A DNA stretch of 64,000 bases, from assembly GCA_963932465.1 (NCBI GenBank), contig OZ010786.1:444528619-444592618 (forward strand). Reading direction: 5' to 3'. Shown one piece after another: positions 21,684 through 33,960 of this stretch (positions are counted from its first letter, which is position 1; the number at the start of each line of letters is the position of its first letter). This DNA is from Maratus speciosus (lineage: Eukaryota; Arthropoda; Arachnida; Araneae; Salticidae). A program made the translations under genes and the position numbers. The notes under the pieces are model-generated. The model worked only from the letters and a program-made list of their open reading frames with translations, was not told the origin of the DNA and ran no database searches.

Positions 21684-22576
21684 TTAAATCAAGTTTCATA
21701 TTACATAACATTTGCCTACAATAAAGTTAGGATCAAGTGGTTAAGTTTAAAACAGCAATTTCCATGTTTAATTTCTTGCCATTGAATTAAGAACTTGTAC
21801 TGTAATAGATATTGGATAATGATTTCATATAAGTATCAATCACATGAGCCATTCATGCGATCCGCCGCGCTCCCCATGTGAGTTTTTGAGATAACCCAGA
21901 TAGCATGAACATTAGCAGCAAGTTTATTTTTTCTGATATTATCTTGCCGTGACAAATTTGAATTGAGAAATTCGCAGCAAATCTCCCTCAAGATATACCA
22001 TCACCCACTTGCATGAGTAGTTTGTTGTGAAACTGATGCGAGACTGTCTTTAAATCACTAAAGTGACGAAATTAAAAAAATCCCTCTGTTGAGAGAATAG
22101 ACAATCAGCACATACACAGAAATTGCAAAAATTTTATTCGGTAGGCACCACTTTTTCTAAGCGCTATACTTATTAAATACCAAAAAATGCTCGAAATGAA
22201 TAGTACAAATAATACCTAAACCTGTTTGTGGTGATAAAACCGATGCAACTGACTTCTGACGGTGCTTTCGCATCAATAGACTTGATCAGGTCTATGGACC
22301 CCTTCGAAGGGTTTAAACTTTATAGTGTGGCATGGAAAGATTACTACTTTGCAGTAAGTCTGCAGTATTATTGATTACTTGTTTGCCGTTAGTTTGCAAT
22401 AAATTTGATAGAGAATGAATTTAACTTGCACAAGTTAGCTGCAAGTTCAAAATGTGGTGACTTCGGCGTTTGCGTTAATGAACTTTCAGTCTTGTCATGC
22501 TGAGCTTACTGCAACTTTGCAGGTTTTCAAAGCAAAACTTTTGCAAATTTTCTGCAAACTAAAAATGCTATGTCGG

Positions 22577-23044
22577 AAGGTTTTAACTTTAAGAAAAAGA
22601 TCTTGCATTTTCAGTTACAGAAACTAGTAATGTAAGAAGCGCACACATCAAATATAGTTCAAGCTGGAAAAAGCAATTTTGTTATAATTGTCTTATTCAG
22701 CCATAATTCTTTTGGGTTTCCATGTTTCATGTCTCGCCACTTTTGATACTATATTCGATCTAATAGTTGCTTCCGATATCTGGTCGTCTTTAAGGAAGTT
22801 AAATTTTTGTAATAAGTTTATTTGTGATGGATTAGCACTATTTTGGAAGTATTAGAATGAGTAAAAAATGGTTCATGGTGGTTTGTGTTTTTGTACTTCC
22901 CAGCCAATTTATTTTAGATGGTTCAAAACAGTTTTAGAACATTCTCCAAGTTCAGCAGTAAGATTCGGACGGGTCGGATTTATGCAGCTCTGGAAGGGAT
23001 ACTTAGGAGTTCCGTGGAAGGGGGTGGCGGCGCCCTTCTAGGCC
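22577..23044. other. Spacer inside the hAT shell, no gene seen
   Basis: No domain-bearing frame on either strand. Upstream, from about 22370 to here, the sequence is rich in TTTGCA/TGCAAA words. Confidence 0.4.
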
Positions 23045-23756
23045 ATTAATAATCATAAAATTCCAAATCTTCCGATTGCATCCTTAAACAACTTGACAGG
23101 AGAATCAAGAATCTCATCTCTGTATATTTCAGCATTCACAGTTGCACTGGTAAAAATGTGTCGGTCACTGCGACCATTCAAAATGATGTCCGTCCATACC
23201 ACGATTCCACGACCTTTGTATCGATGCCTTTCACGGATGTTTGCAGCCTTATTGCATGTGATTTTCTCCCTCCACATACACGTCTGTAGTAACTCTCCCA
23301 ACAAAATCGGGATTCATCGGTAAAGAGAACTCGGCTCCAGTCCGTGGTACTCCAATGACGATGATCTCTGCACCACTTTAACCGGGCGCATTTCGCTACC
23401 GGAGTTAGTGGAACACAAATCATAGGTTTCCTTGCATGCAGCCTGTCACTCACAGTAAACCAGAATCGTCCAGTTCTTGTTGCTGCAGCAAACTCCCTGT
23501 AATCTGAACTGACGTCAATTGCCTATTTCTTTTAGCAATCGTTGGCAAATTACAGTCCTGAGAGCCTATTGTGGTGCGTTTTCTAACTTGTCCTGGTTGT
23601 CTGTGGACATTATACCAGTGTCTTTAAACCGTTTACAGATTCTTGACATGACGCTTTTGGCTATTTATAAGTCTTTACAGACCCCTAAGAGTGTCTGTCC
23701 TGCTTCCATTCTCCCTATCGCACGCAATTTCTCAAAATGTCTTCTGGACGACATAT
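23045..23756 (-). pseudogene. Tc1-type transposase remnant, C-terminus missing
   Basis: On the minus strand the start (near 23756) reads MSSRRHFEKLRAIGRMEAGQ, a Tc1-family N-terminus with paired-type helix-turn-helix. Later pieces include VLFTDESRF, which contains the first catalytic Asp, and IVVWTDIILNGRSD (canonical SIMVWGGI). Several frameshifts and stops break it. The region after the middle of the DDE domain (second Asp, SPDLNP motif) is absent, so the copy is truncated at about 23045. Confidence 0.8.
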
Positions 23757-24020
23757 TCCACCTATTAGAAGCAAAGTTTTACCTAATTACACGTACAATC
23801 CTTAAAGTTAGACTTCAAATTACCCACATGCGCTCCTTTTCACACATGAACCGAAAGAAAGAACTGAGGCTGAAAAATTTGCATACATTTCTGTAGCGAA
23901 TGTTAATCCCATTGAACTACGTGATAACGGTGACATTGAGTTACCTTTCTGGAAATTCCCTTAATAGAATTAACATAAAGTACCTTTTTATGGTTGTTCC
24001 TTTAATTTTTCTTGCCAGTG
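23757..24020 (-). mobile_element. 5' flank and TIR of the Tc1-type element
   Basis: The element end is at 24020. In reverse complement it starts CACTGGCAAGAAAAATTAAA, preceded by TA (24021-24022), the Tc1/mariner target. The opposite TIR was lost with the C-terminal truncation. Confidence 0.7.
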
Positions 24021-24537
24021 TATTTTGAAAGTGGTAACAAATAACCAGTCCAAAAATAAAGTTTCTTTTATTAATTGCAGGCAGCAGATTTAAAGCAATT
24101 GCTAATATTGTCCGTTATAATGTGAGCAAAGAAAAGGGTCACGAGACTCAACCAATGTACCGTTATTGCGTTTGTATAAACTCGTTCTTTCCCATAAGTG
24201 TCGACAACAGAACCCCATCGAAGTTCAATATAAAGAAGTTTTACATGTAAACTAGTTACAGTAAATTTGTGTAAACGGAATAGCAGGTATACTTGTATAG
24301 TTATCCTTCCGTCTCGGGACATTAAAATATATTTTTTTTTATGAGAGGATTCCATGTTTTCAGTAAATCTGCCAAGAAGGATTCACAATTGGAACAAGTT
24401 TAATTTCAGATAGGTTTCAAACGTTAGCAAGCACAAAGTGTTGTTTTCGTCGAACCTTGAATTGTTTTCATTTGAGATAGGTCATCTTCACAGATTTTGC
24501 TGTAATAGATTTATGCTCTTCAGAGGTGGTGTTATAG
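24021..24537. other. Spacer inside the hAT shell, no gene seen
   Basis: The 94-codon minus frame at 24071-24355 has no recognised motif. No repeats seen. Confidence 0.4.
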
Positions 24538-24830
24538 CAGCGGTTTCCAACCTGCGGTAGGGTAACCCTGGGGGTACGTGGCTGGTCTGCTGGGGTATGT
24601 GAAAATAATATTGGTAATGGCGGAAGTCACAAAAATGTTAGGAATATCAATGTAATTTGCATCGATTTATTATATGGTTGTGATAAGAAGATTACTAATA
24701 GAAAAAAGCATGTTTACGTTATCTCCTTGAGTGTTGAGGGGTAAGGGGGACGTGTTTATGAGAAATGGGGGTACTCCGAAATAAAAAACCTAAGAAAGGA
24801 GTACGTGAAAGAAAAAAGTTTGGGAAGTGA
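24538..24830. mobile_element. hAT-like MITE with CAGCGGTTTCCAACCTG end
   Basis: It starts CAGCGGTTTCCAACCTGCGG followed by GGTAACCCTGGGGGTACG, a typical hAT-family terminus. Near the other end are GGGGGTACTCCG and AAAAAGTTTGGGAA. The right terminus has decayed and no clean target duplication is visible. Confidence 0.55.
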
Positions 24831-25107
24831 GTACGTTTTAGCAGTTTTAAGGGATACTGTGAAAACGGAAAGTGTTTATAACGGAAACCTGTCTAAAACG
24901 GAAAAGTTGATAGTCCCGAAAAAACACATACCTTTGAATTATACCTCCTAAGACGAACACCTCTCTAAAGCGGAATTTTTTATAGATCCTTTATGATTCT
25001 GTCTTAGCAGTTTTTACTGTTGTATTTTATCCATTATTCAGTAAACCAGGTCTACTTTCGGGGGGGGGGGGGGGGGGTCCGGACCCCCCCCCTTGGCTAC
25101 GCCACTG

Positions 25108-25115
25108 GATATGGG
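25108..25115 (+). repeat. 8-bp target duplication, right
   Basis: GATATGGG, an exact match to 20638-20645, directly follows the right end CCACTG of the hAT-type element. Confidence 0.85.
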
Positions 25116-26481
25116 GCATTCTCACAATCTTTTGACTTTTGGGGAAAAAAATCTGACAAAATTAAACTTGCTAAAATAACATTTTAATCTGATAGACGAA
25201 TGCCTTAATGATTCAAAATAAAGAAAAAATGGTCAGCATCGAAAATTTTTTTACTTAACTGAGGTTTAAGTTAAACTTGCAAGTTTAATTTTCCTTACCA
25301 TTTTACCCCTATAACTTTTTATTTTCTTCTAAATTTTTACTTATAATGAATTTGCATAGTACCCACAGGACATTCAAATAAGAAATAATAACAATGTTGT
25401 ACTTTTAATACAGAATTTTTGTATAACATTGCCTTAAAGGGGTGTTAAAGAAGGGACGATAAGGTAAAAAAAGGGGATGGTAATTGGAAAAAAGGGACGA
25501 AATGGTAAAAAAAGGGACGGTAAGGATGGAATGGTAAGGAAAATTACCACCTATTTTTAGGAAAATCATGTTAAGACTAAGTAATAGCCACAATGTTCAT
25601 TGATTTTTAGAAACAGTTGTTAACATTGGATTATTATTTTTTTTTAATTTACCTCGAAAAGTGCAGGAATAAACCTTGGGGACGGTGAGACTACCAATAA
25701 AGCCACGATGCTTGAAATTGATATTTAAATGCTGATTTAAATTCTACAGTAAATTTCCTGCCAAAGAATTTTAGACATTATTTCTCTAGCATGAGAAAAA
25801 ACTTGAAAAAAATTCTGTGGCTGCTTCTGAAATGATTTTCTGTATAATTTTAGAAGAGGGATGGTAAGGAATCTAAAACCCAGAGACAGAGTTTAAAAAA
25901 TAATAACAACCCTAAAAATGTCTGCAGATTAATTTTTAGCTACATATTTATATAAAACAATAGTTCCAGTTTCAGAAAAAAAATTACATCGAATTATTTT
26001 TCTTGAAACAATTTGACCAAGACAGCTCCGAACTTAAAAATCAGCGTCAGGGACACGGGACGATATAGGAGTTTTCCAGGTGTTTGGACCCACAACATCG
26101 TCCAAAACTTATTTATCGCGTTAATATTGCTGTGCAATCATACAATGGGATGTTTCCCATTATATGAAATTAAAAAAAAAAACACAAAAAAGTGTATTAA
26201 AATAAAAATTATTATTCAGGTACATGAAAGTCAAAAGATTGTGATAATGCCCCATATGCATTTCCTTTGACAATTCAAAATTTTAATACTTTTAGAACTT
26301 AATTATAAGATAATAAATTAATTTTAAGGCATTTTTCCGTTACCTGACAGCAAGCGATGACTCGCCAAATATTCTTTATAGTTAAAAATGTTTACGCGTT
26401 ACAAAAACCAACATTTATATAATTCGGCTACCCAAGGTTTTTCTTATGTTAAAATGACACCACGTTAAATTATTTTTTATA
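25116..26481. other. AT-rich spacer with GGGACGGTAAGG-type short repeats
   Basis: Positions 25445-25550 hold about five loose copies of 'AAAAAAGGGACG(A)TGGTAAGG'. Single copies recur near 25679 and 25857. No gene is seen. Confidence 0.45.
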
Positions 26482-26644
26482 GGATTCGGAAAGTCTAACG
26501 AAAGAGACAGGCTTCCGCAGCACGTTACACATGTCTCATTTCTCAGACAGCATGAGTCACGTGATGCTCGAATGCACAAAGTGTCTCTAGCAATCTAATA
26601 GGAAATGTAGTGGGGCAGCGTGTCTTTTTCGTTAGCCTAGGGAT
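26482..26644. mobile_element. Small TIR MITE
   Basis: The left end GGATTCGGAAAGTCTAACGA + AAGAGACAGGC and the reversed right end GATCCCTAGGCTAACGAAAA + AGACACGC are imperfect inverted copies (CTAACGAAA-AGACA core). The body is less AT-rich than its surroundings. Non-coding. Confidence 0.55.
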
Positions 26645-28073
26645 CTATGAGCCTAAATCTCAGGTATGTGCTTCACCGAGTGCAAACTAACGTCTTAACA
26701 TAATATAATTAACCCCAAATTATGCGTCAATCCACTCTCGCCAAAGTATGCCAAATTGCTGTGAAACTGCGACAACGAAATATTTTAAGCACTAAAATAT
26801 AAATAACAAATAAAGAGTGTAATATAAATACTCTTTTAAAACACACTTTTTTATCATTTAATAATATAATATTAATTAAAGTATGATTATACGTTGAGAT
26901 GACTCCGACAAATTAACGTACTGTAACACAACTTTTTGGAATTACATGGATTGTGTTATGAAATTTAAGATAAACGTTGCTTATAAAAGAATGTTTTTAA
27001 AAATCATTTAAACTTTTATTACTTCCATTCAATTATACAGAAATGAAAGAAAGAAGGTGATAAAAAATATTTACTTCCCTATATTTTCCATCTCTATTGA
27101 ATATATAATATTATATCTTTGTATCTAGTTTGTTTCCAATCGCGGCAAGTTGGGAATCTGTTGGGAAACTCGCTACCTGCTTGGACATTGCTTAACGCTA
27201 CTTACTATTATATTCGCTTTGATTACACATTATTACATTACAAATTATCATTATAAACCTGTCCCTATATATATTCTTCCCCTGCACGCTAATAAATCTT
27301 CAAGAGCCATGCATATAATATACTGCTATTCACCTTCTAACATAATCCATATAACACAGGGATTGAGACGAAATCTTCGTCATATTAATGTAGAATAATA
27401 ATTACGTTTGAAGCTGTTACCATTCAAATGCTTCAGTTCACAGTGATTTCAAATAATTGCTTATTATACAATTCAAAGTAGTAACGGTATTTGAGAATTA
27501 ATAAATGCTTACTATTCAATAATGCACAAGAGACATGCATTTAATTAAACTTTATCGATACCTGAAACGAACTAAATCCAAATTGTGAGGTTGTTGTTGT
27601 AATTTGTGTCTTTAAATAAAGCGAATATTACTATTCAGAAATAGGGATATTCAATATAGATGAAACGGGACAAAAGTTGGCAAACTCTACATACATGATA
27701 TTCATACGTGCCTTCTCATTACATAAAGCAAATATCTGTATTCGGAAATGATGATATCCGAAATACGCGAAACTTGACAGGTATATGCATGTCCGGCATG
27801 GAAAATTTTCGAACCCTGGTATAGACTTGTGTGAAAAGAAGGAATAAACCAATACCGAAACATTAGAATTAAATTCGATAAGATATTGAAAATGAAGGTG
27901 CAGATTTTGAATTTAAGAAAATTTCAATACATTTGGAAAAGAATGTAGTGATCATCTGTAACTTCAGATTTGTAAATAATTCTAATTGCTGCACTGCAAT
28001 TATTTTTCACTGACAGTTATAACATTGAGTATATTAATCTAAAAATTTAATAATTCACTTATCATTAATTCAT
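26645..28073. other. AT-rich spacer, no gene seen
   Basis: A two-copy direct repeat (TTTAAATAAAGCGAATATTA.. near 27610 and CATAAAGCAAATATCTGTAT.. near 27723) is the only structure. The frame 27150-27398 is open for 82 codons without a domain. Confidence 0.45.
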
Positions 28074-28077
28074 TTAA

Positions 28078-29383
28078 GGGGGTCCGGGACACAAAAATCT
28101 TCAAATTTTCTAAAAATATTTTATTGCATTAAAAATTTATCTGTATTTTTCTGCTTAAAATAACGTTTGAATCATGTTTCTATCTTAATTAAAACAGAAA
28201 TTATTATTTTTTTTTAACCATTTGGAAAAATGGTTATTGTCCTCGGTCAGGGTAGGAAATCAAAAACATATCTGAAGCGATTTATTAGTCGAATCCCGCA
28301 TTTTATTCATTTTCTGATTGGTCTATGCAGTAATCTGTATTTTCCCTTTACTTTCAACAGAGATGGATACTTCTGTTGCCACTATGACAAAAAAGTAATA
28401 AAAACTACGAAAAAAAAAATTAATAACTCAGAAACAAAGTGTGATACAGCTTTCAAACTAACTGCAATTAAAAATGCATTTTTTTTCTCTATACGACGGT
28501 GTAAAAAGTAATATTGTGGGATGTTTAGAAGTTGAAAAATGAAATTTCATTTAAAATTGGTCCAGGAATATTAATGTTTAATCCATGGCGTACGTAATGT
28601 ATGACCAGCTCCGTAGAAGTTTAAAAATTTACAGTACCGAAAAATGTAATCCATGGCGTACATAATGTATGATCAACTCCGTGCGATTTTTTATGCTTAA
28701 ATTTTAGTCTTTGAAAAAATCATTTTCCAAATGGTCGTTGTAATTTGTTAAACTGCATTTTTTTGTTTTGGTATCGGTTTGCTTTCAAGCAATGGTTGTC
28801 GTGAAAATGACTTCTTGCGAAAATGCTTTTTTCTCCATGATGGGTTTTTCCACCATTTCTCGTATTTATATTGTTATAAGTCAGGAACCGTTAAAGATAA
28901 ATAGTTCAAACTTGGGAAATGTCTTTTTCAATTGTTCTACTTTAATTTTGATTCAGCAAATTCTAAAAAAATATTTACTTTTGAAAATATGACTTTTTAA
29001 AAAAAGTTACATCATGTTTTTGTTTTTTTGGTCTTTGTTTTTTTTTTTTGTTGTTGTTTTTGTTTTTTTGGGGGGGAGTTGTTTTTTTTTTTACTTTAAA
29101 TATTTTAATTTTTTTATTAATATTTTAAAAAATGCTGATTCAAAATTAAAACTTATATATTTCTGTTTAATTAAATAAAGAAAAATGAAATTCTACAAAT
29201 AATATTTCGAGTTATAACGATTTTAAATTACCCCATTTTTTTAGCAAATCTTAAATTTCATGTTTTAATAAAAATGTTTTATCATGTTATTTTGTTTACA
29301 AATGATATGGTTAACCATAACAAAAAAAATCAACATTTTAACTCAGTAAATAAAAATTATTTTAAAATGTGTCCCGGACCCCC
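28078..29383. mobile_element. TTAA-flanked transposon with GGGGGTCCGGGACACA ends
   Basis: A perfect 16-bp TIR (GGGGGTCCGGGACACA) at both ends, each next to TTAA (28074-28077 and 29384-29387). The 1306-bp body lacks a transposase. TTAA duplication with G-starting termini fits Kolobok-like better than piggyBac (C-starting) elements, but this is inference. A second repeat is nested at 28218-28747. A T/G tract lies at 29020-29090. Confidence 0.8.
28214..28751 (+). repeat. Nested CCATTTGG repeat unit (copy related to 55.7-57.2 kb)
   Basis: Bounded by TTAA-CCATTTGGAAAAATGG and CATTTTCCAAATGG..TTAA. It contains ATCCATGGCGTACGTAATG twice (28581, 28650) and ACGACGGTGTAAAAAGTAAT. The reverse complement of the whole is found at 55690-56620 and 56630-57220. 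Confidence 0.7.
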
Positions 29384-29589
29384 TTAAGATATTAAATGAT
29401 TTCCAGCTTTTAATTTTTATATGATAAAAAATTTTGTGTAATAGACTTTCTATAACTAACTAAAATACTATACTCACGCCTTCATCAATTTTCCTACTTA
29501 TCTATTAATCAATTATGATAATAATTTATTTTACGATTTAACAATCTAAAAAGCCTTAATTTGGGTTAAAAATCTGACTAATGCAATTA

Positions 29590-30010
29590 CATCAAATTCA
29601 TTCTTAATAATTTTCTATTCAAAACTTCCACCTATTCAAAATGGATTTTAAAACTAAAATGCATTAAAAGCTTTTGACAAATAGAAAAATATTTCAAACA
29701 TTATTCCCGTTTCGAAATGAAAAGTTAGCGTTAAATGTTTATTTTCTCAAACAGATATTCATCTCATAAAGTGATGGCAAATTCTTCGACAACCTACAAT
29801 TCAGAAAAGCATACGGGGACCGATTTCAAACGAGTCGACCACATCATTAAATATTGAATTCCATGTCACTGACAGTTGAATACTTAATTACGTTTAGGGA
29901 TTTGGACGTTTAGGATGTGAAATCTCGATGCGATAACGTATCAGTGAATAATAAATTTGTCAAATGTAAATTCTTGCTTTAGCCAATTTTAATTGAACAG
30001 CTGAGTGGAA
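29590..30010 (+). repeat. Long-unit repeat, copy A
   Basis: Contains TTCAAAATGGATTTTAAAAC, GACAACCTACAATTCAG, the core CCACATCATTAAATATTGA + ATTCCATGTCACTGACAGTT, and AAATCTCGATGCGATAACGT, in the same order as copies B-G. No coding potential. Confidence 0.7.
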
Positions 30011-30864
30011 GAATATGTTATGCTATATTTTCTTTAAAATGATTTTATCGTTTGGACGAAAGTGTTATCAGGTATTTTATCACATGGTAAAGCTAAAATA
30101 CCAAAGTTCTATTTATCCTTGAAGATTAGAGACATTATTCATTATTCATTAATATTTAATGTTTTAATATTTATTAATCCAAATAATATTAATATTTTTT
30201 TTAATATTTAAAAATTAAATATGAATAAGTTTTTTGGTAGAATTTAGTACCACGCCTTTTACTATTTTAAACACATGGTATCAAAGAGAAAATAAATCAT
30301 TAAAATTGAGAACAAAAACTTTCATTTCAAATTTCTTCAAATGTAATTTTTGTTACTTAACATGTTCTTCCACTTAGCTCTTCAATTGTTGCTTTAAAAC
30401 GCAAAATTTTCCTGCGTATAATGCGCACTTTTGCAAAAATATGGTCATATTTCATAGGTAAAATAAAAAAGTTCTACCAGGCGGATTCAGATGGACTTGC
30501 ATTGTTAGATTATTTTAATTTTAGATTTTTCAGAAAAAGTTTTAGTATGCAACATATCGTTCTACGTTGCTTAGCTACTGAATTATAAGGGGATGTTCTA
30601 CAATATGGTGAATCCGATTATTAAAGATAGACTTTTTTAAAAATTGCTACTGGACAGATTTTGGTGGTGCTTGAATTGTTAGATGATATAATTATTTAGG
30701 GATTGTTTCAGTAATCTGAATATCATTCTACGCTGCTTAGTTCTATAACCAAGTAAACCCGATTATTAAAAATAGCTTTTTTAAAACTTTCAACGGGGCG
30801 GTTTATTTATATATTATAATGTTATATATAATGTTATTTAGATAATATTCCAGAGATAGTTTTA
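30011..30864. other. AT-rich spacer, no gene seen
   Basis: A loose ~165-bp direct repeat is visible (TTGCATTGTTAGATTATTTT near 30497; TTGAATTGTTAGATGATATA near 30672; CATTCTACG(T/C)TGCTTAG twice). No domain-bearing frame. Confidence 0.45.
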
Positions 30865-32572
30865 GTATAAGAGGAGAGTCTGCGCACATTTCAAAAGGAT
30901 AATAATAAAACATCTAAATATCAATATTTTGCTAAATTATGCATGAATAATTTTTACTTCATTTGTTTTTTATGCATTTCTATTATTTTGTTGTTATACT
31001 GTAATTTAATAGACCAGCAGTAATAAAACCAAGAAAACTATTTTGCGCAATCTCTCCTTACAGGGTAAGAGAGAATGCGCATATGGGTAGGAGAGATTGC
31101 GCACATAGGTAGAAGAGATTGTTAATAATAATAACTACAATTAAATTGTTAAGAATAATAATTACACTTAATTGACATTGTTGAAAGGTTTTCGCGAGTA
31201 AATATTATTGTATTAGGAGTTAATATTTCAACCAAATGTTTAAATAATAAATAAAAGAAAGAATTTTAACAACAGTTAAAAAATTTAATTTAAGAAGATT
31301 AAAATATCAGAAACAGCAATCCCTACTAAGATTACAAAATGACATTAATATAGTTGATAACATTACTTCATTTCCATTTCCACAGTTTCATTGTATTTTG
31401 TTTGCTAACCGAAGTTGTCGTCGTCCACAGTCGATGCACTTATTGTTGTAAATCGTGCAATCACCTGCAACAAGCAATACATTGAATCCAGTCAGTTGTC
31501 GAAGTTGTCTCCTGGTACAGTTCCAGACATTCAGTGCACTCATCCTCATTGGCCTTCGATTTTTTTCCTTTAGTTTTTTTATCCCCCAGCTTATCTTCAG
31601 CTGTTTTTTTTTTGTTTTGTTTTTTTTGTTTTGTTTTTTTTTTGTTTGTTTTTTTTTTGTAGCGACATCCTTCTTAAGTCTTTTTTCATGTATATCTTGT
31701 GGATCAGTAACATTAGTTGCACTCTGTTTCCGTTTGATTTCGATGGCATTACCCTACTTGGAATGGGTGAAAGCTTTTCCAAAACATTGTATTAGAAAAT
31801 TTATTTTAGTTAACAAAATTAATTTATTAGCAAATTAATTGTTCATAAATTAAAAATATATATATAAATATTTAATTAAATTATTAACAAATATATTATT
31901 AATTTATTATTAACAAAATTAATTACATAAAATTAATTTAATAACAACTGTATTATTAATTTATTAATAAAATTTTTATCTGCAAAAGTATTTCTTTGCA
32001 AATTAATTTGTTGCCAAATTTAATTTTGATAATTATGTGTTTTTCCGAAATTATTTCGAAATTGATTCATTCATATGTTTTACATGTAATTTGCAGTTCA
32101 TACAAATTTATCAATAAGCTGCGTAATATCTCCTAGCACTTAAACTTATGGGGAAATGTGCCATCTCTCCTAAGTAGCAGATGCGCAAACTCTCCTATTT
32201 TGGTAGGAGAGATTGCGCGGCCTTTTATTTAAATATGGCCACTTCTAAAATGAATTGTTGGTGTTCGCATACTTAGTTCAGGTTAGTAGTTTATAAGAAA
32301 TCGTTTAAGTTCAAAATATTTTGTATTACTGACGTTCTATAAAAATTCTGACGAACAGTTATGAAAATTCAAGCACTTACTTTGGAAAAACAAACAAAAT
32401 AGCACTGCTTTATCCAAGACGCTTGGAACAATCAATATTGACTGACAATCAATAGACACTGCACTAATGCTGCTGTCCAACTACCTGGAGTCGCTGCGCG
32501 CGCACTCTACTCCTTCCCGTCGAATCTCTTTGTGCGCAATCTCTCCTACCGCACGAACTCTCCTCGCTTTAC
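30865..32572 (-). mobile_element. pogo-like DNA transposon with subterminal GAGAGATTGCGC repeats
   Basis: Ends GTATAAGAGGAGAGTC and (reversed) GTAAAGCGAGGAGAGTTC, next to TA at 30863-30864 and 32573-32574, as for Tc1/mariner/pogo. AGGAGAGATTGCGCAC-type words occur near both ends: 30876, 31068 and 31091 on one side; 32166, 32190, 32204, 32532 and 32552 on the other. The coding remnant of a transposase C-terminus is on the minus strand. A (TTTTTTTG)n tract sits at 31600-31660. Confidence 0.7.
31390..31785 (-). pseudogene. pogo/Tigger-like transposase C-terminal remnant with PHD-like zinc finger
   Basis: On the minus strand a lysine-rich stretch (K/N/T-rich, from the T/G tract) is followed by CTECLELYQ..TDWIQCIACCR-stop-LHD. 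The Cys-x2-Cys ... W-I-x-C-x2-C-C-x-W-L-H spacing is that of the zinc-finger tail of many pogo/Tigger-like transposases. Stops break it and the catalytic DDE part is not present. The long plus-strand frame (31455-31838) is only its antisense shadow. Confidence 0.6.
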
Positions 32573-32645
32573 TATATTGCATATCGTTCTATCATACTTT
32601 ACCGAATCCTACTGTAAATGATCAACTAAAAGAGTTGGTCCTTAG

Positions 32646-32846
32646 CCCCTTTGGGACGAGCGTCACGTATACGTGCCGCATAAGGTGCTCACAATCCTTG
32701 ATTATTTCGAACAGTTTATTTTTTATTGTAAATTTCGATTTATTCAATCCGGGAATTTTCCCGATTAAATTAGGCAGAAATTTCTGTTTTGAAAAACTAG
32801 TGATGAAAGATTAAAAATTCTAAAAAAGGCGCTTATCGCGAAGGGG
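32646..32846. mobile_element. TTAA MITE, ACGAGCG family, copy 1
   Basis: 201 bp. Left CCCCTTTGGGACGAGCG, right (reversed) CCCCTTCGCGATAAGCG; TTAA at 32847-32850, TTAG on the left (one change). An inner palindrome CACGTATACGTG is present. The body aligns with 33453-33650 along its length. Confidence 0.8.
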
Positions 32847-33079
32847 TTAATAGCCTAAATTTTGTCTGACACAATAGAAAATACAACAGCGCAATGGTGT
32901 TCGTATTGTTTTCAGCAATACGGAATGACATTTCAGGCCAAGGTCCATATTACTGTAAAGCACAATGTTAAATTCACAGGCATATATCATTTGATTCACG
33001 GTTCGTTTTCAGAAACCGATCCTCGTAGCAGGCGAAGAGTAAAAGTATAAAGGTTTTTAGAATTTAAAAATGCCTTTAA

Positions 33080-33281
33080 CCCTGCTAGTACCATATTTTA
33101 ACATTTTCGGAGTGTTCTTAGTTTTACATTATTTTAACCGGAAATTTAATTTAATTATATGTAACATCTTCCTAGGAGTATCTATTTAATTTCATATATT
33201 ATGTATGAATAATTCATTTTTTCTGGTTTAAGCATTAAAAATTTCAAAATAGGGAATAAGACACCATTGGTACCAGGAGAG
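33080..33281. mobile_element. TTAA MITE, second family
   Basis: 202 bp with TTAA at 33076-33079 and 33282-33285. TIRs CCCTGCTAGTACC and, reversed, CTCTCCTGGTACC. Its body is unlike the ACGAGCG copies on either side. Confidence 0.75.
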
Positions 33282-33452
33282 TTAAAATTCTTTTTCAATT
33301 TTTAATGCATGTTAATGTGAATTAATAAATAGTATTTGAATGAAGTTGCTAAATATAGGAGTGCGTTCCAGAACAACACGTGTTGTAAATTGTTCCAAAA
33401 TAGCTAGTATTGCGAAATCACATGTTATTCAATAAACAAAAGAATGTTTTAA

Positions 33453-33650
33453 CCCCTTGGGGACGAGCGACTGGTATACGTGCCGAGTAAGGTGCTCAGA
33501 ATCCGTGATTATTCTCACCATTTTTATTGTAAATTTTGCCTTATTTAATCAGAGCCTTTTCCCGATTCAGTTAGACAAAAATTTCTGTTTTGAAAAACCA
33601 GTGATAGAAAATTAAAAATTCTGTTGCAAAATATGCTCGTCCCGAAGAAG
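33453..33650. mobile_element. TTAA MITE, ACGAGCG family, copy 2
   Basis: 198 bp with exact TTAA on both sides (33449-33452, 33651-33654). Left CCCCTTGGGGACGAGCG, right reversed CTTCTTCGGGACGAGC. Shares GTATACGTGCC, AAGGTGCTCA and TTTCTGTTTTGAAAAAC with copy 1. Confidence 0.85.
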
Positions 33651-33889
33651 TTAAGCAAAATGGTTAACATAAACATTCACAACTGATAACAGCGATAATC
33701 ACATGCGAACTGTTTTAACTATTTAACCAAAAATTATCAATTTAATTAACCTTAATCTTTATAATATAACCGATGAACTAAATGAAGATTAACAACAAGC
33801 TAATGCTTATTAACTCTTAATGAACGAAAGGCCCGTTACGGGGACATCTAGTGCTGACATGTGGCCCACTTAAATCGGGGCTCCAAATG

Positions 33890-33960
33890 CTCTGGACACC
33901 AGTATTTTAAAGTAATTTTATTCACCTTATCTAATGGCAGAATTGCGTGCGATTAAAGAT
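33890..33960 (+). repeat. Single arm of the ACCAGTATTTT foldback family
   Basis: GGACACCAGTATTTTAAAG..TTCACCTTATCTAAT matches the right arm of the foldback at 34455-34605, and another single arm at 35145-35215. Confidence 0.55.

Larger units (their letters stand above)
20646..25107. mobile_element. hAT-type DNA transposon shell, 4.46 kb, with nested insertions
   Basis: Ends CAGTGGGGTAGCCAGG and (reverse complement of the right end) CAGTGGCGTAGCCAAGG, flanked by the exact 8-bp repeat GATATGGG. This size and TIR style point to hAT. G-runs lie just inside both ends (about 20675-20690, and 25061-25090 as G then C). No hAT transposase is recognisable. The body holds AACCTGTC..AACGGAA repeats, a piggyBac-like MITE, a possible TIR pair CCCAGATAGCAT/ATGCTATGTCGG (21895-22576), a Tc1 remnant and a second hAT-like MITE. 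Confidence 0.8.

Noticed and set aside
31455..31838. 127-codon plus-strand frame, the longest outside the retrotransposon
   Set aside because: Mostly Phe/Val/Cys from a T/G homopolymer tract and antisense to a zinc-finger-bearing transposase remnant.
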